Positions 7,717-16,755 of a stretch of 64,000 nucleotides of DNA are shown here, piece after piece (the stretch's first letter is position 1; every line of letters starts with the position of its first letter). The translations under genes and the position numbers were made by a program. This DNA is from Belliella aquatica. Its GTDB lineage: Bacteria; Bacteroidota; Bacteroidia; Cytophagales; Cyclobacteriaceae. The notes below the pieces were generated by a model. That model was not told where the DNA came from. It did not search any database and saw only the letters and a list, made by a program, of their open reading frames with translations. The DNA is taken from assembly GCF_014637795.1 (NCBI RefSeq), contig NZ_BMFD01000004.1, forward strand, positions 243,898 through 307,897. Direction: 5' to 3'.

Positions 7717-7734
7717 CCCTTTTTCTTTAAAGTC

Positions 7735-8082
7735 CTATTCTCCATGCATATAAACTTTCTTCGCAAGCAAGGCCTCTTCGGTTTCTCTGTGGTCAGGATC
7801 ATCCACACAGCAATCTACAGGACATACAGCCGCACATTGTGGTTCTTCGTGGAAACCAGTACACTCAGTACATTTATCTGTTACGATATAGTAAAACTCA
7901 TCGGAAACAGGTTCCTGCTTCTCTGTAGCATCTACTACCGACCCATCAGGAAGTGTAACTTCTTTTAAAGCAGTCCCTCCAGCCCAAGTCCACTCAATTC
8001 CACCTTCATATATTGCTGTATTTGGACATTCTGGTTCGCATGCACCACAGTTGATGCACTCATCCGTAATCATTATTGCCAT
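7735..8082 (-). CDS. 4Fe-4S dicluster ferredoxin
   Basis: The 115-residue electron carrier binds two [4Fe-4S] clusters. The first motif is [12 protein letters not shown] (Cys9, 12, 15 and 19); the second is the wider [18 protein letters not shown]. Between them lies a 40-residue insertion ([11 protein letters not shown] onwards) typical of the Bacteroidota version of this ferredoxin. The ATG at 8082 is a secure start. It is divergent from an acyl-CoA reductase gene, a pairing I recall from other Bacteroidota, so reduced ferredoxin may belong to the same redox branch; that link is inference. Confidence 0.94.
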   Translation of the reverse strand: MAIMITDECINCGACEPECPNTAIYEGGIEWTWAGGTALKEVTLPDGSVVDATEKQEPVSDEFYYIVTDKCTECTGFHEEPQCAAVCPVDCCVDDPDHRETEEALLAKKVYMHGE

Positions 8083-8230
8083 GGCTCAATTCAATTTTTT
8101 AATTCGATTCAAAATTAATAAGCAAATAACATAACCACCAAAAAAAAGTTGTCATGCTAATTAATTTATATTCAATCTAAGAAGCCTTTTAACTTCTAAA
8201 TTGAATAAATTGCAAGCCAAAGATAGTGAA

Positions 8231-9244
8231 ATGACATTAGAACAAAGAATTTTAGCCTTCGATCAACTCGGAAAAAAAATAAAAAGTCTCTCACAGGTGG
8301 ATTTCGAAGATTTAGCTTGGAGAGTCGAAAACAACAACAGCTGGTTTACAGCCGACCATACCAAGTCAGCATTGAATGGGCTAACCGAATTTTTAAATAA
8401 AGCCAACTTGGAGAAGTGGATCGCTAATTATTCCTTCAAAGAGCCTTCAAAAGCAAAAGAAGTGGGGATCTTGATGGCTGGAAATATTCCCGCAGTAGGA
8501 TTTCATGACTTGCTCTGTGTATTGATCACAGGACATCAAGCAGCAGTGAAACTCAGTTCTTCGGATACCTACTTGATGAAATGGTTAGTAAAGGAATTGA
8601 TAGAAATAGAACCTGAGTTTGAGAAAATGATCAGTTTTGAGGAAATGCTCAAAGCCAAAGATGCCTACATCGCCACAGGAAGTGACAACTCAGCTCGCTA
8701 TTTTGAGTATTACTTTGGAAAATACCCAAGTATCATCAGAAAAAACAGAACTTCCATCGGAGTTTTGAATGGATCAGAAAAGGAAGAGGATTTTGTAGCG
8801 CTAGGAAATGATATCTTTCAATACTTCGGCTTGGGATGTAGAAATGTCTCCAAGATATATGTCCCAAATAAAGAGGTGCTAATCAAGTTTTTTGATGCAA
8901 TTGAGGGATTCCAAATTTTATCAAGTAATCATAAATACATCAACAATTACGATTACAACAAATCCATCTACCTAGTCAATGGCGAAGACCATCTTGATAA
9001 CGGTTTTTTATTGCTAAGAGAAAGTAAGGATCTTGTATCACCTATTTCAGTACTCTTTTATGAGGTATATGAAAATGTGGATTCGTTGAAATTAGAACTC
9101 AATGAAATCAACGAGAAAATCCAATGTGTCGTTAGCAAAGACGCTTGGTTTGAACATAGTTTCAGTTTTGGGCAAGCACAATGTCCTGCTTTGGAAGATT
9201 ATGCCGACGGAGTAGATACCATAGATTTTCTTATCAATTTATAA
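8231..9244 (+). CDS. Acyl-CoA reductase (LuxC-like)
   Basis: The protein of about 337 residues resembles the LuxC/acyl-CoA reductase branch of the aldehyde dehydrogenase fold. Recognisable parts are 'VGILMAGNIPAVGFHDLLCV', 'VKLSSSDTYLMKWL', 'AYIATGSDNSARYFEYYFGKYP' (shown split: 'AYIATGSDNSARYF') and 'FGLGCRNVSKIY', where the Cys is the likely catalytic thiol. Members reduce fatty acyl-CoA to aldehyde using NADPH; no luxAB or luxD genes are here, so bioluminescence is not implied. The frame is open from a TTG at 8201, but ATG at 8231 (MTLEQRI) is the more usual start. Its last 11 bases overlap the end of the convergent kinase gene. Confidence 0.85.
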   Translation: MTLEQRILAFDQLGKKIKSLSQVDFEDLAWRVENNNSWFTADHTKSALNGLTEFLNKANLEKWIANYSFKEPSKAKEVGILMAGNIPAVGFHDLLCVLITGHQAAVKLSSSDTYLMKWLVKELIEIEPEFEKMISFEEMLKAKDAYIATGSDNSARYFEYYFGKYPSIIRKNRTSIGVLNGSEKEEDFVALGNDIFQYFGLGCRNVSKIYVPNKEVLIKFFDAIEGFQILSSNHKYINNYDYNKSIYLVNGEDHLDNGFLLLRESKDLVSPISVLFYEVYENVDSLKLELNEINEKIQCVVSKDAWFEHSFSFGQAQCPALEDYADGVDTIDFLINL

Positions 9245-11006
9245 TCAACTCGTCTTTATAGATAGGAAGTGAAAACTCAAATTCACTTCCTATATTCACT
9301 TCACTTTTGATAAGGAGTTCGCCACCATTTTTTGCAATGTAATCTTTGACCAAAATTAGCCCAAGACCTGTACCAGTTTCATTTCGAGCACCCGCAGTGG
9401 TGAAACTTTCACCGTTGTTTAACTTATCTAAGTTCTCTTGAGATATTCCTGCTCCAGAATCTGCAATTTTCACAAGAAGTTGATTGTTTCTCTTTTTTGC
9501 AATCACTGATACTTGATCTCCACAACTTGAAAATTTCAAAGCGTTGCTAATTAAATTCCTGATAACTAAATCAATCATGTTTTTATCAGCAAAAGCATAA
9601 AGATCTTCTTCTGTTTTCACTTCAAGGTGAATGTCTTTTTCCTTCGCTAGCTTTTCAAATAAAGCGTATTGCTGCTTCAATAAATTCGACAGATCAAATC
9701 TATTTTTATCGACAAATTCACCCCTCAATTGCCTAGACGTCCATGCCAGTAGATTTTCCAACAGCAGGGATACTGAATCCATATTTTTGGAAACCTCCGG
9801 TAAAATATCAATAAATTCTTCTTTGCTGATCGTGCCATCAGCAGTGAGCTTGACCAATTCTCGGATCCCTAAAATCGGCCCTTTCAAATCATGCGAAATG
9901 ATGGAAAAAAGCTTGTCTTTAAGGTTATTTAGTTTCTGAAGTTCTTCGGTTTGTAAAATTAATTTTTCCCTGATTTCTATTTCTTCAGTGACATCGTCAA
10001 ACTGCAAAAGCAGCCCGCTAAAAATACTCTGCTTATCCAAAAGGGGGATAAGCTCTATATGAAAATCCCGGACTTCGTCCGAAAAGGATATTTTTAAGTC
10101 CAGAACACCATTTTGCTGTTGAACAGCCGCGTTGATTATTTCTTGATAGTCTTCGAATATTTCACCTATACTTTTCCCAATTAAGTTTTCATTGAGTCTC
10201 CCTAATATTTTCAACATGGATGGATTGAAATCAATCACGCGATTCTGTGGATCCACAACAATAATTCCTTTTGTCATCGCACGGATGACTTTATCTCTTG
10301 CGATTGGTTTGATATCAAAAAGATCAAATTTCAATAAGCCAATTCCAATAATGATGTATAAAATCAAAAAGGAGTAAGGGGTTAAGTCAATATATTCAAA
10401 TGGCCTAACTCCAAAAATATACATGATATTCACGAGCCAAGGGATGACACCCCCAGCGATAATCGTGTAAGTTTGCTTTTTGTAAATGCTCTCTGTATTC
10501 TTGAATCGGGTAAAAAGAAGAATATTACCGATCAATAAGGTAATGTAGAAATAGGCAGTGTGAACATAATACCAAATGCCTTTGGTGAATTTCAATAATG
10601 GAAAAGGACCAGAAAGGACCACCTCTGTATCGCTGTAATAAAAAAAGTGAAACTCATTGGTCAAAACTAGGGCATAAGTAATAATAGGAATCAGGAATAC
10701 TGCTAAGAAAGTGGATCTATTCTGCCATTTTTCATACCCCACATATTTCAAGCAAAACCACAACCATACCGCAGGAGCAAATGAAATACCGATATACTCG
10801 ATTTTGATCCAAAAAAGCATAGCTTCCAAAGTGGAGCTTGCCAATTCAAAACCATAAGCCACCGACCAAAGTGAAACCAAAAGCATAGTAAAAGCAAACC
10901 ACCTGACATAATCGCTTAATCTGATGATGATAATTGCGGAAAGGGCAGTCACGATGATACCTGAAATCAGGAGTGTCAAAGAAAAAATGTTAAAATCGAG
11001 GTTCAT
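9234..11006 (-). CDS. Membrane sensor histidine kinase (7TM, PAS, HisKA, HATPase)
   Basis: A 590-residue kinase. Residues 1-230 form seven hydrophobic segments of the histidine-kinase 7TM sensor type ('YIGISFAPAVWLWFCLKYVG'). A PAS domain follows (about 240-345, 'GIIVVDPQNRVIDFNPSM'), then HisKA with the phospho-acceptor in 'IISHDLKGPILG' (His372) and HATPase_c with 'NLISNALKF', 'DSGAGIS' and 'GTGLGL'. It autophosphorylates in response to an unknown membrane or ligand cue; no response regulator is adjacent, so the partner is encoded elsewhere. The C-terminal end overlaps the convergent acyl-CoA reductase gene by 11 bases. Confidence 0.93.
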   Translation of the reverse strand: MNLDFNIFSLTLLISGIIVTALSAIIIIRLSDYVRWFAFTMLLVSLWSVAYGFELASSTLEAMLFWIKIEYIGISFAPAVWLWFCLKYVGYEKWQNRSTFLAVFLIPIITYALVLTNEFHFFYYSDTEVVLSGPFPLLKFTKGIWYYVHTAYFYITLLIGNILLFTRFKNTESIYKKQTYTIIAGGVIPWLVNIMYIFGVRPFEYIDLTPYSFLILYIIIGIGLLKFDLFDIKPIARDKVIRAMTKGIIVVDPQNRVIDFNPSMLKILGRLNENLIGKSIGEIFEDYQEIINAAVQQQNGVLDLKISFSDEVRDFHIELIPLLDKQSIFSGLLLQFDDVTEEIEIREKLILQTEELQKLNNLKDKLFSIISHDLKGPILGIRELVKLTADGTISKEEFIDILPEVSKNMDSVSLLLENLLAWTSRQLRGEFVDKNRFDLSNLLKQQYALFEKLAKEKDIHLEVKTEEDLYAFADKNMIDLVIRNLISNALKFSSCGDQVSVIAKKRNNQLLVKIADSGAGISQENLDKLNNGESFTTAGARNETGTGLGLILVKDYIAKNGGELLIKSEVNIGSEFEFSLPIYKDELIIN

Positions 11007-11140
11007 GTTTTCGGTTAGAATAGTTAAATCCTTTCTTGGCTTAAAATTAATTGAATTTTTGACCGATTAACTATAATCGCATTCAAAAATTTGAATTAAA
11101 GTCCTATTTTCACAAATCAGAAAATCAAAACTTTAGGAAA

Positions 11141-12439
11141 TTGGATAAATCCCAGCAGGTCAGCCTTTCACCCACTTTTGTTGTTGCTTTAATACTGAGC
11201 CTGATAGTTTATGTATCAGCCTTATTTCTTACGCAACCAAACAGTACTTTGGATTTATTTTATGCATTGGAAGTGCTAAAATTCTGGCAAAAAGGGTTTT
11301 GGGAACTTTTGGAATTTACACTCCAAATGGTCTTGATATTGATTTTTGGACATGCTTTGGCTATTTCTAATCCGGTAAATAGCCTACTAGTCAAATTATC
11401 CAAGCAAATAAAATCGAATACGGCTGCTGTTTTGGTCACGGGAATGACGGCAATTGCCGCAGGATATATCAACTGGGGTTTTGGATTGATTCTAGGCGCT
11501 GTTTTAGCAAGGGAAATTGGTTTGCGAGGTAGAGAAGAAGGGCACCATTTCAACTACCCATTGATTGCGGCTTCAGGTTATTTAGGGATGATGGTTTGGC
11601 ATGGTGGATTTTCTGGATCAGCACCGCTCAAAGTAGCAGAAGAAGGACATTTCCTAAGCGATCAAATAGGCCTTATTGCTATCAATAAAACCATATTCTC
11701 CGATTTTAATCTTTATATCAATGTTCTTTTAGTACTTGCTTTGATTGGGACATTGATGTTTTTGGCCAGAAAGAAGAGTTTTAAAACCTCTTTCCCTACC
11801 CAATCTAATACAAAAGGAATTGTCCAAGGAAAAGATAAATTAGGACTAGTTTTGGGCTTATTGATCATGATTTTAGGGATTGCTGACTTTTTCCATTCGC
11901 CCCAATCTCTTGGATTTATTGACTTGAATTATGTGAATTTCATGTTGCTCGGTGCAGGCCTATTGGCTTTTCAAAGTCTAAGTTCTTTTATCAAAGCGGT
12001 AACCATTGCATTAACAGGTGCTGTAGAAATCATCCTTCAATTCCCGTTTTATGCAGGTATTTTGGGAATCATGAAGTATTCTGGATTGCTTTTGATTTTT
12101 TCGGAAGGAATGGTTGCTCTTTCTTCGACAAACACCTTTCCTTTATTGGCATTTCTGAGTGCTGCTTTGGTGAATTTCTTCATTCCATCGGGTGGGGGAC
12201 AATGGGCAATCCAAGGCCCAATCATCATGGATGCAGCTACAAAACTAGGTTTAGATCAAGCGAATATGGTGATGGTGTTTTCTTACGGCGACCAACTCAG
12301 CAATATGCTTCAACCATTTTGGGCACTTCCGCTTTTAGCAATCACAGGCGTCCCCGCCAAAGATATTTTGAAATACACCGCATACTTCTTTTTTGTCGGC
12401 CTCCTAGTCTTTGGTTTTGGAATCTACTTTCTGTTTTAA
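11141..12439 (+). CDS. Short-chain fatty acid transporter (AtoE/TIGR00366 type)
   Basis: The 432-residue protein has around a dozen hydrophobic segments and the conserved 'FTLQMVLILIFGHALA', 'NWGFGLILGAVLAREIG' and 'FFIPSGGGQWAIQGPII' blocks of the AtoE family, permeases for short-chain fatty acids such as acetoacetate or butyrate. No start ATG precedes these motifs; the TTG at 11141, with AGGA four bases upstream, is the best start. It stands alone, divergent from the 7TM kinase gene, whose signal it might share, though nothing shows this. Confidence 0.85.
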   Translation: MDKSQQVSLSPTFVVALILSLIVYVSALFLTQPNSTLDLFYALEVLKFWQKGFWELLEFTLQMVLILIFGHALAISNPVNSLLVKLSKQIKSNTAAVLVTGMTAIAAGYINWGFGLILGAVLAREIGLRGREEGHHFNYPLIAASGYLGMMVWHGGFSGSAPLKVAEEGHFLSDQIGLIAINKTIFSDFNLYINVLLVLALIGTLMFLARKKSFKTSFPTQSNTKGIVQGKDKLGLVLGLLIMILGIADFFHSPQSLGFIDLNYVNFMLLGAGLLAFQSLSSFIKAVTIALTGAVEIILQFPFYAGILGIMKYSGLLLIFSEGMVALSSTNTFPLLAFLSAALVNFFIPSGGGQWAIQGPIIMDAATKLGLDQANMVMVFSYGDQLSNMLQPFWALPLLAITGVPAKDILKYTAYFFFVGLLVFGFGIYFLF

Positions 12440-13025
12440 ATATTTCACCTAAAACAGAGAAGAGACACGAGACGCTAGACTTGGCAACTCCTGATTTTGA
12501 CTGATTGACCTTTTAACCCAAGAATGTTTGTATAGAACACAGAAGACGCTGATTAGACTGATGGTCACGGATAATTGAAGTGTACTCCTCCAATAAGCAA
12601 ATTAGCTAATCACCAAACCTTTATTTTTAGCGAAAACAGATTATCTTCTTCTCCATCCAATCCCTTAATCTCCCAAACCTTAAACCTTTAAACTTTTTAA
12701 CTCAACTTGTCCATTCAATTCCTACTCTTCTTCAAATAAGCAATTAACCAATTAACCTTTTAAACTTCTTACCCCAACTTGTTCATTTAAATCCTTCTCC
12801 TTCTCAAATAACCAGTTAACCAATTACACAGTTAGCCCAGTTAACCCAATCAACCCTTTGACCAATTAACCTTTCACCCACGTTCCAATAAACTCCTTAT
12901 GCCAAATACGCGGTCTATATAAATTACCAACACATCTTTTATTTTACTTCTATTTTATCCCTATTTTCTTATCTTTGCGGTCGATTTAAATAAACCTTAT
13001 CAACACTCTAAACCATACATTTCCA
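12440..13025. other. 586-base G-poor intergenic region with acn promoter element
   Basis: Much of the plus strand from about 12590 to 12900 is degenerate text such as CCAATTAACC with very little G, much like that at 2038-2290. I see no gene. At 12970-12977 TATCTTTG matches the Bacteroidota -7 element 48 bases before the aconitase ATG. Confidence 0.6.
12970..12977 (+). promoter_or_regulatory. -7 element of the aconitase gene
   Basis: TATCTTTG fits the Bacteroidota consensus TAnnTTTG exactly. No TTTG stands at the usual spacing upstream, so the promoter is either weak or helped by an activator. Confidence 0.5.
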
Positions 13026-15287
13026 ATGGCATTTGATATAGAAATGATAAAGGCGGTCTATGCTAAATACCCTTCGAGGATAGCAGCTGCAAGAAAAGCA
13101 GTAGGAAGACCTCTTACATTGACAGAAAAAATATTATACGCTCACCTTTCTGAAGGGGAAGCGAAAGCAGCATACGAAAGAGGAAATTCCTATGTGGATT
13201 TTCAGCCTGATAGAGTTGCTATGCAAGATGCAACAGCCCAAATGGCACTTTTGCAATTTATGCAGGCAGGTAGAAATCAGGTAGCAGTTCCTTCCACAGT
13301 TCATTGTGATCACTTGATCCAAGCTGAAGTTGGCGCTGTAGCTGATTTAACTAAAGCGAAAGATAAAAATAGAGAGGTCTATGATTTTTTGGCTTCTGTA
13401 TCAAATAAATATGGTATTGGTTTCTGGAAACCGGGAGCAGGTATTATTCACCAAGTGGTATTAGAAAATTATGCTTTCCCAGGTGGAATGATGATCGGGA
13501 CTGATTCTCATACTCCAAATGCAGGTGGTCTTGGTATGATTGCGATTGGTGTTGGTGGAGCTGATGCATGTGATGTAATGGCGGGTCTTCCTTGGGAACT
13601 TAAATTCCCAAAATTGATCGGTGTGAAGTTGACAGGAAAGCTTTCGGGCTGGACTTCTGCTAAAGATGTAATCCTAAAAGTAGCTGGTATTCTTACTGTA
13701 AAAGGTGGAACCGGTGCTGTAGTAGAATACTTCGGCGAAGGTGCTAACTCACTTTCTGCAACAGGTAAAGGAACGATTTGTAACATGGGTGCTGAAATCG
13801 GAGCGACTACGTCTATTTTTGGATATGACGAAAAGACCGCAGCCTACCTTAATGGTACAGATCGTGCTGATATTGTTGCCTTAGCCGATGAGATCAAAGA
13901 ACATTTGAATGGAGATGCTGAGGTTTATGCAAGTCCTGAGAAATATTTCGATCAAGTAATCGAAATCAACCTTTCAGAATTGGAGCCACATGTCAACGGT
14001 CCTTTTACTCCTGATTTGGCTTGGCCTTTATCTAAATTTGCTGCTGCTGTTAAAGAAAATGGCTGGCCAGCAAAATTGGAAGTGGGACTAATCGGTTCTT
14101 GTACAAACTCTTCCTATGAAGATATTTCTCGTGCAGCTTCTCTTGCGCAGCAAGCAGTTGATAAAAAATTAGTAGCAAAATCAGAATATACAATCACCCC
14201 AGGCTCGGAACAAGTGAGATTCACTGTAGAAAGAGATGGTTTCTTAAGTATTTTTGATAAAATGGGAGGTGTTGTTCTAGCCAATGCTTGTGGACCTTGT
14301 ATTGGTCAGTGGGCAAGACATGGTGCCGAAAAACAAGAGAAAAACTCGATCATTACTTCTTTTAACAGAAATTTTGCAAAAAGAGCGGATGGCAATCCAA
14401 ATACGCACTCTTTTGTCGCTTCTCCAGAGATCGTGACAGCAATGGCCATCGCAGGTGACCTGACTTTCAATCCAATGACAGACACTTTGACCAATGAAGA
14501 AGGTCAACAAGTGAAGTTAGAAGAACCAAAAGGTTTGGAACTTCCTACAATTGGATTTGCAGTGGAAGATGCAGGATATCAGGCTCCAGCAGAAGACGGT
14601 TCAGGTGTGAATGTGATCGTGGACCCTCAATCTGAAAGACTTCAATTGTTAGAGCCATTCCTTCCTTGGGAAGGTACAGACCTTAAAGGTTTGAAACTTT
14701 TGATCAAGGCAAAAGGGAAATGTACAACTGACCACATCTCTATGGCAGGTCCTTGGTTGAGATTCAGAGGTCATTTAGATAACATCTCTAACAACATGTT
14801 GATCGGAGCGGTAAACTACTTCAATGAGGAAACAAATAAAGTAAAGAACCAATTGACAGGAGAGTATGGTGAAGTTCCTGCTGTTCAGCGTCAATATAAA
14901 TTACATGGTACTGGTTCTGTTGTAGTAGGTGATGAAAACTATGGAGAGGGTTCCTCAAGAGAGCATGCTGCCATGGAACCAAGGTTCTTGGGGGTTAGAG
15001 CTATTTTGGTGAAGTCATTTGCTAGAATTCACGAAACTAACTTGAAAAAACAAGGGATGTTGGCACTTACTTTTGCTAATACTGAAGACTACCAATTGAT
15101 TCAAGAAGATGATAGTATCGATATCGTTGGATTGGATTCATTTGCTTCAGGCAAGCAGCTAACTGTGGTCTTAAACCACGCTGATGGAAGCAAACATGAA
15201 ATCAAAGTGAATCATACTTACAATGCAGGTCAGATTGGTTGGTTCAAAGCAGGTTCTGCACTGAACTTGATCAAAGGTGATGCATAA
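13026..15287 (+). CDS. acn: Aconitate hydratase (mitochondrial type)
   Basis: The 753-residue enzyme interconverts citrate and isocitrate in the citric acid cycle. Length and domain order match the mitochondrial-type aconitase usual in Bacteroidota rather than AcnA (about 890) or AcnB. The three [4Fe-4S] ligands are in '[11 protein letters not shown]' and '[10 protein letters not shown]'. The swivel domain holds 'GRGSSREH'-like '[14 protein letters not shown]'. 'DSHTPNAGG' and '[12 protein letters not shown]' are also standard. It has its own promoter element and terminator, so it is monocistronic. Confidence 0.97.
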   Translation: MAFDIEMIKAVYAKYPSRIAAARKAVGRPLTLTEKILYAHLSEGEAKAAYERGNSYVDFQPDRVAMQDATAQMALLQFMQAGRNQVAVPSTVHCDHLIQAEVGAVADLTKAKDKNREVYDFLASVSNKYGIGFWKPGAGIIHQVVLENYAFPGGMMIGTDSHTPNAGGLGMIAIGVGGADACDVMAGLPWELKFPKLIGVKLTGKLSGWTSAKDVILKVAGILTVKGGTGAVVEYFGEGANSLSATGKGTICNMGAEIGATTSIFGYDEKTAAYLNGTDRADIVALADEIKEHLNGDAEVYASPEKYFDQVIEINLSELEPHVNGPFTPDLAWPLSKFAAAVKENGWPAKLEVGLIGSCTNSSYEDISRAASLAQQAVDKKLVAKSEYTITPGSEQVRFTVERDGFLSIFDKMGGVVLANACGPCIGQWARHGAEKQEKNSIITSFNRNFAKRADGNPNTHSFVASPEIVTAMAIAGDLTFNPMTDTLTNEEGQQVKLEEPKGLELPTIGFAVEDAGYQAPAEDGSGVNVIVDPQSERLQLLEPFLPWEGTDLKGLKLLIKAKGKCTTDHISMAGPWLRFRGHLDNISNNMLIGAVNYFNEETNKVKNQLTGEYGEVPAVQRQYKLHGTGSVVVGDENYGEGSSREHAAMEPRFLGVRAILVKSFARIHETNLKKQGMLALTFANTEDYQLIQEDDSIDIVGLDSFASGKQLTVVLNHADGSKHEIKVNHTYNAGQIGWFKAGSALNLIKGDA

Positions 15288-15310
15288 ATTATAATTCTTT
15301 GTAGAGATCG

Positions 15311-15338
15311 AAAAGCTGTGGGAAACCACAGCTTTTTT
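15311..15338 (+). terminator. Intrinsic terminator of acn
   Basis: AAAAGCTGTGG pairs with CCACAGCTTTT around GAAA, followed by T-rich sequence, 24 bases after the stop. Confidence 0.92.
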
Positions 15339-15374
15339 CTTTTTTAGTTTTAATTTTGGATAAACATTCTTCTT

Positions 15375-16610
15375 ATGAATCTATTTGGTTTTAATATGTT
15401 GAAGGCAAGAATTCAGACCATCGCATTGTTGAGTATATTATTTTTTAAAACCTCGGTTTTGGTACAAGCACAAACAGTTGAGTCAGATGAAAGGGCACTT
15501 CTCAATGTGAATGAAGGGATTAGGTTTTCTAAAGATTCATTGTTTTTAATGAATTTCCGTTTCAGAATGCAAAATAGAGCGGGCTTCAATAGCATTTACG
15601 ATGGAGATAATTTGTCTATAGAGCAGTTTGAAATGCGAGTTAGAAGATTAAGACTAAGGTTTGATGGCTATGTTATGAGCCCAAAGTTCCAGTATTACAT
15701 TCAATTGGCATTTTCAAAAGCTGATTTAGATTTGGAAACAGGCGACATTGCACAACCTGTTCGAGATGCTATCCTTTATTATACTGTAAATCAGAATTTA
15801 TATTTTGGATTTGGACAATCCAAATTGCCTGGCAATAGAGAAAGGGTAATCAGTTCAGGAAATTTGCAATTCGCAGATAGGTCAATTGTGAATGGCTTAT
15901 TTACCTTGGATCGTGACTTTGGGCTTTTTGGGTATTATACACTTCGAACAAAAAGGAGCAGTCTATTCTTACTCAAGGGGGCGATTTCTACAGGAGATGG
16001 TAGAAATGCCTCTGCCTTTAACAATGGGCTTTCATACACTGGTAGAGTAGAGTTTTTACCTTTTGGCGCATTTACAAACAGTGGAGATTATTCAGAAGGA
16101 GACCTGGAGTTTGAAACCAAACCAAAACTGTCAATTGGCATCACACTTTCCGAAAACCAAAAAGCATTCCGAGCAGGAGGGCAGCTTGGCGCTGAATTGT
16201 ATGAAGCAAGAACCTTAAATAGTTTCATCGCCGATGCAATGTTCAAATATCAAGGCTGGGCGCTGATGTCAGAATACATGAGTCGGTCAGCAGTAGATCC
16301 TGTCACTAGAAATGATCAGGGTGATGTTCGTTTTGCAGTGGTAGGGAGAGGAGTTAACACACATTTGAGTAAAATGATAAGTACTAAATCTGAACTGGCA
16401 TTACGCTATGCATTTGTAGTTCCAGATGAAGCTATTGAAACTTTTCAAGATAGAATTGATGAAACAATTTTAGGATACACACACTACCTCAATGGACATA
16501 GAATAAAAGTGCAAGCAAATATTGGTTATAGATGGCTCGAAGGACTCTCACAAATCGAAAATGCGAGCAATTCATGGACGGGCTTATTTCAGGTAGAGTT
16601 TGGTATCTAA
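15375..16610 (+). CDS. Phosphate-selective-type porin (OprO/OprP family)
   Basis: The 411-residue outer-membrane protein carries a signal peptide ending near 'VLVQAQ' (33) and then beta-strand-rich sequence with alternating residues. 'FRFRMQNRAGF', 'RRLRLRFDGYVMSPKFQYYIQL' (split here) and 'FGFGQSKLPGNRERVISSG' are typical of porin O/P family proteins. It ends in a strand finishing with F-G-I, close to the aromatic end expected for a barrel. An internal ATG eight codons on (MLKARIQT) is an alternative start. No phosphate genes are nearby, so the substrate is not inferred. Confidence 0.85.
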   Translation: MNLFGFNMLKARIQTIALLSILFFKTSVLVQAQTVESDERALLNVNEGIRFSKDSLFLMNFRFRMQNRAGFNSIYDGDNLSIEQFEMRVRRLRLRFDGYVMSPKFQYYIQLAFSKADLDLETGDIAQPVRDAILYYTVNQNLYFGFGQSKLPGNRERVISSGNLQFADRSIVNGLFTLDRDFGLFGYYTLRTKRSSLFLLKGAISTGDGRNASAFNNGLSYTGRVEFLPFGAFTNSGDYSEGDLEFETKPKLSIGITLSENQKAFRAGGQLGAELYEARTLNSFIADAMFKYQGWALMSEYMSRSAVDPVTRNDQGDVRFAVVGRGVNTHLSKMISTKSELALRYAFVVPDEAIETFQDRIDETILGYTHYLNGHRIKVQANIGYRWLEGLSQIENASNSWTGLFQVEFGI

Positions 16611-16755
16611 TAGGTCTTAAAAACATTTTTCCTTATTTATACAACAAAAAATTTGTTGTGAAAAACAATTTGTTGTATGTTTACGCATCAGAGAAATTTA
16701 GGGACTCTCAATAAATCACCCACAAGAGCACCTATTCTTTTTCTGTTTTAAATCT

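Larger units (their letters stand above)
7395..7734. other. 340-base spacer with terminator and second repeat family
   Basis: The spacer between the convergent transposase and ferredoxin genes contains the bidirectional terminator (7515-7551) and a degenerate 47-bp direct repeat (7621-7667 and 7670-7716). Bases 7598-7608 (TTCAACCTAGG) recall the palindromes of the array on the other side of the transposase. No gene is seen. Confidence 0.65.

Noticed and set aside
12202-12504. Extra open frame at the end of the AtoE gene
   Set aside because: It overlaps AtoE in another frame and has no independent start signal or family wording.
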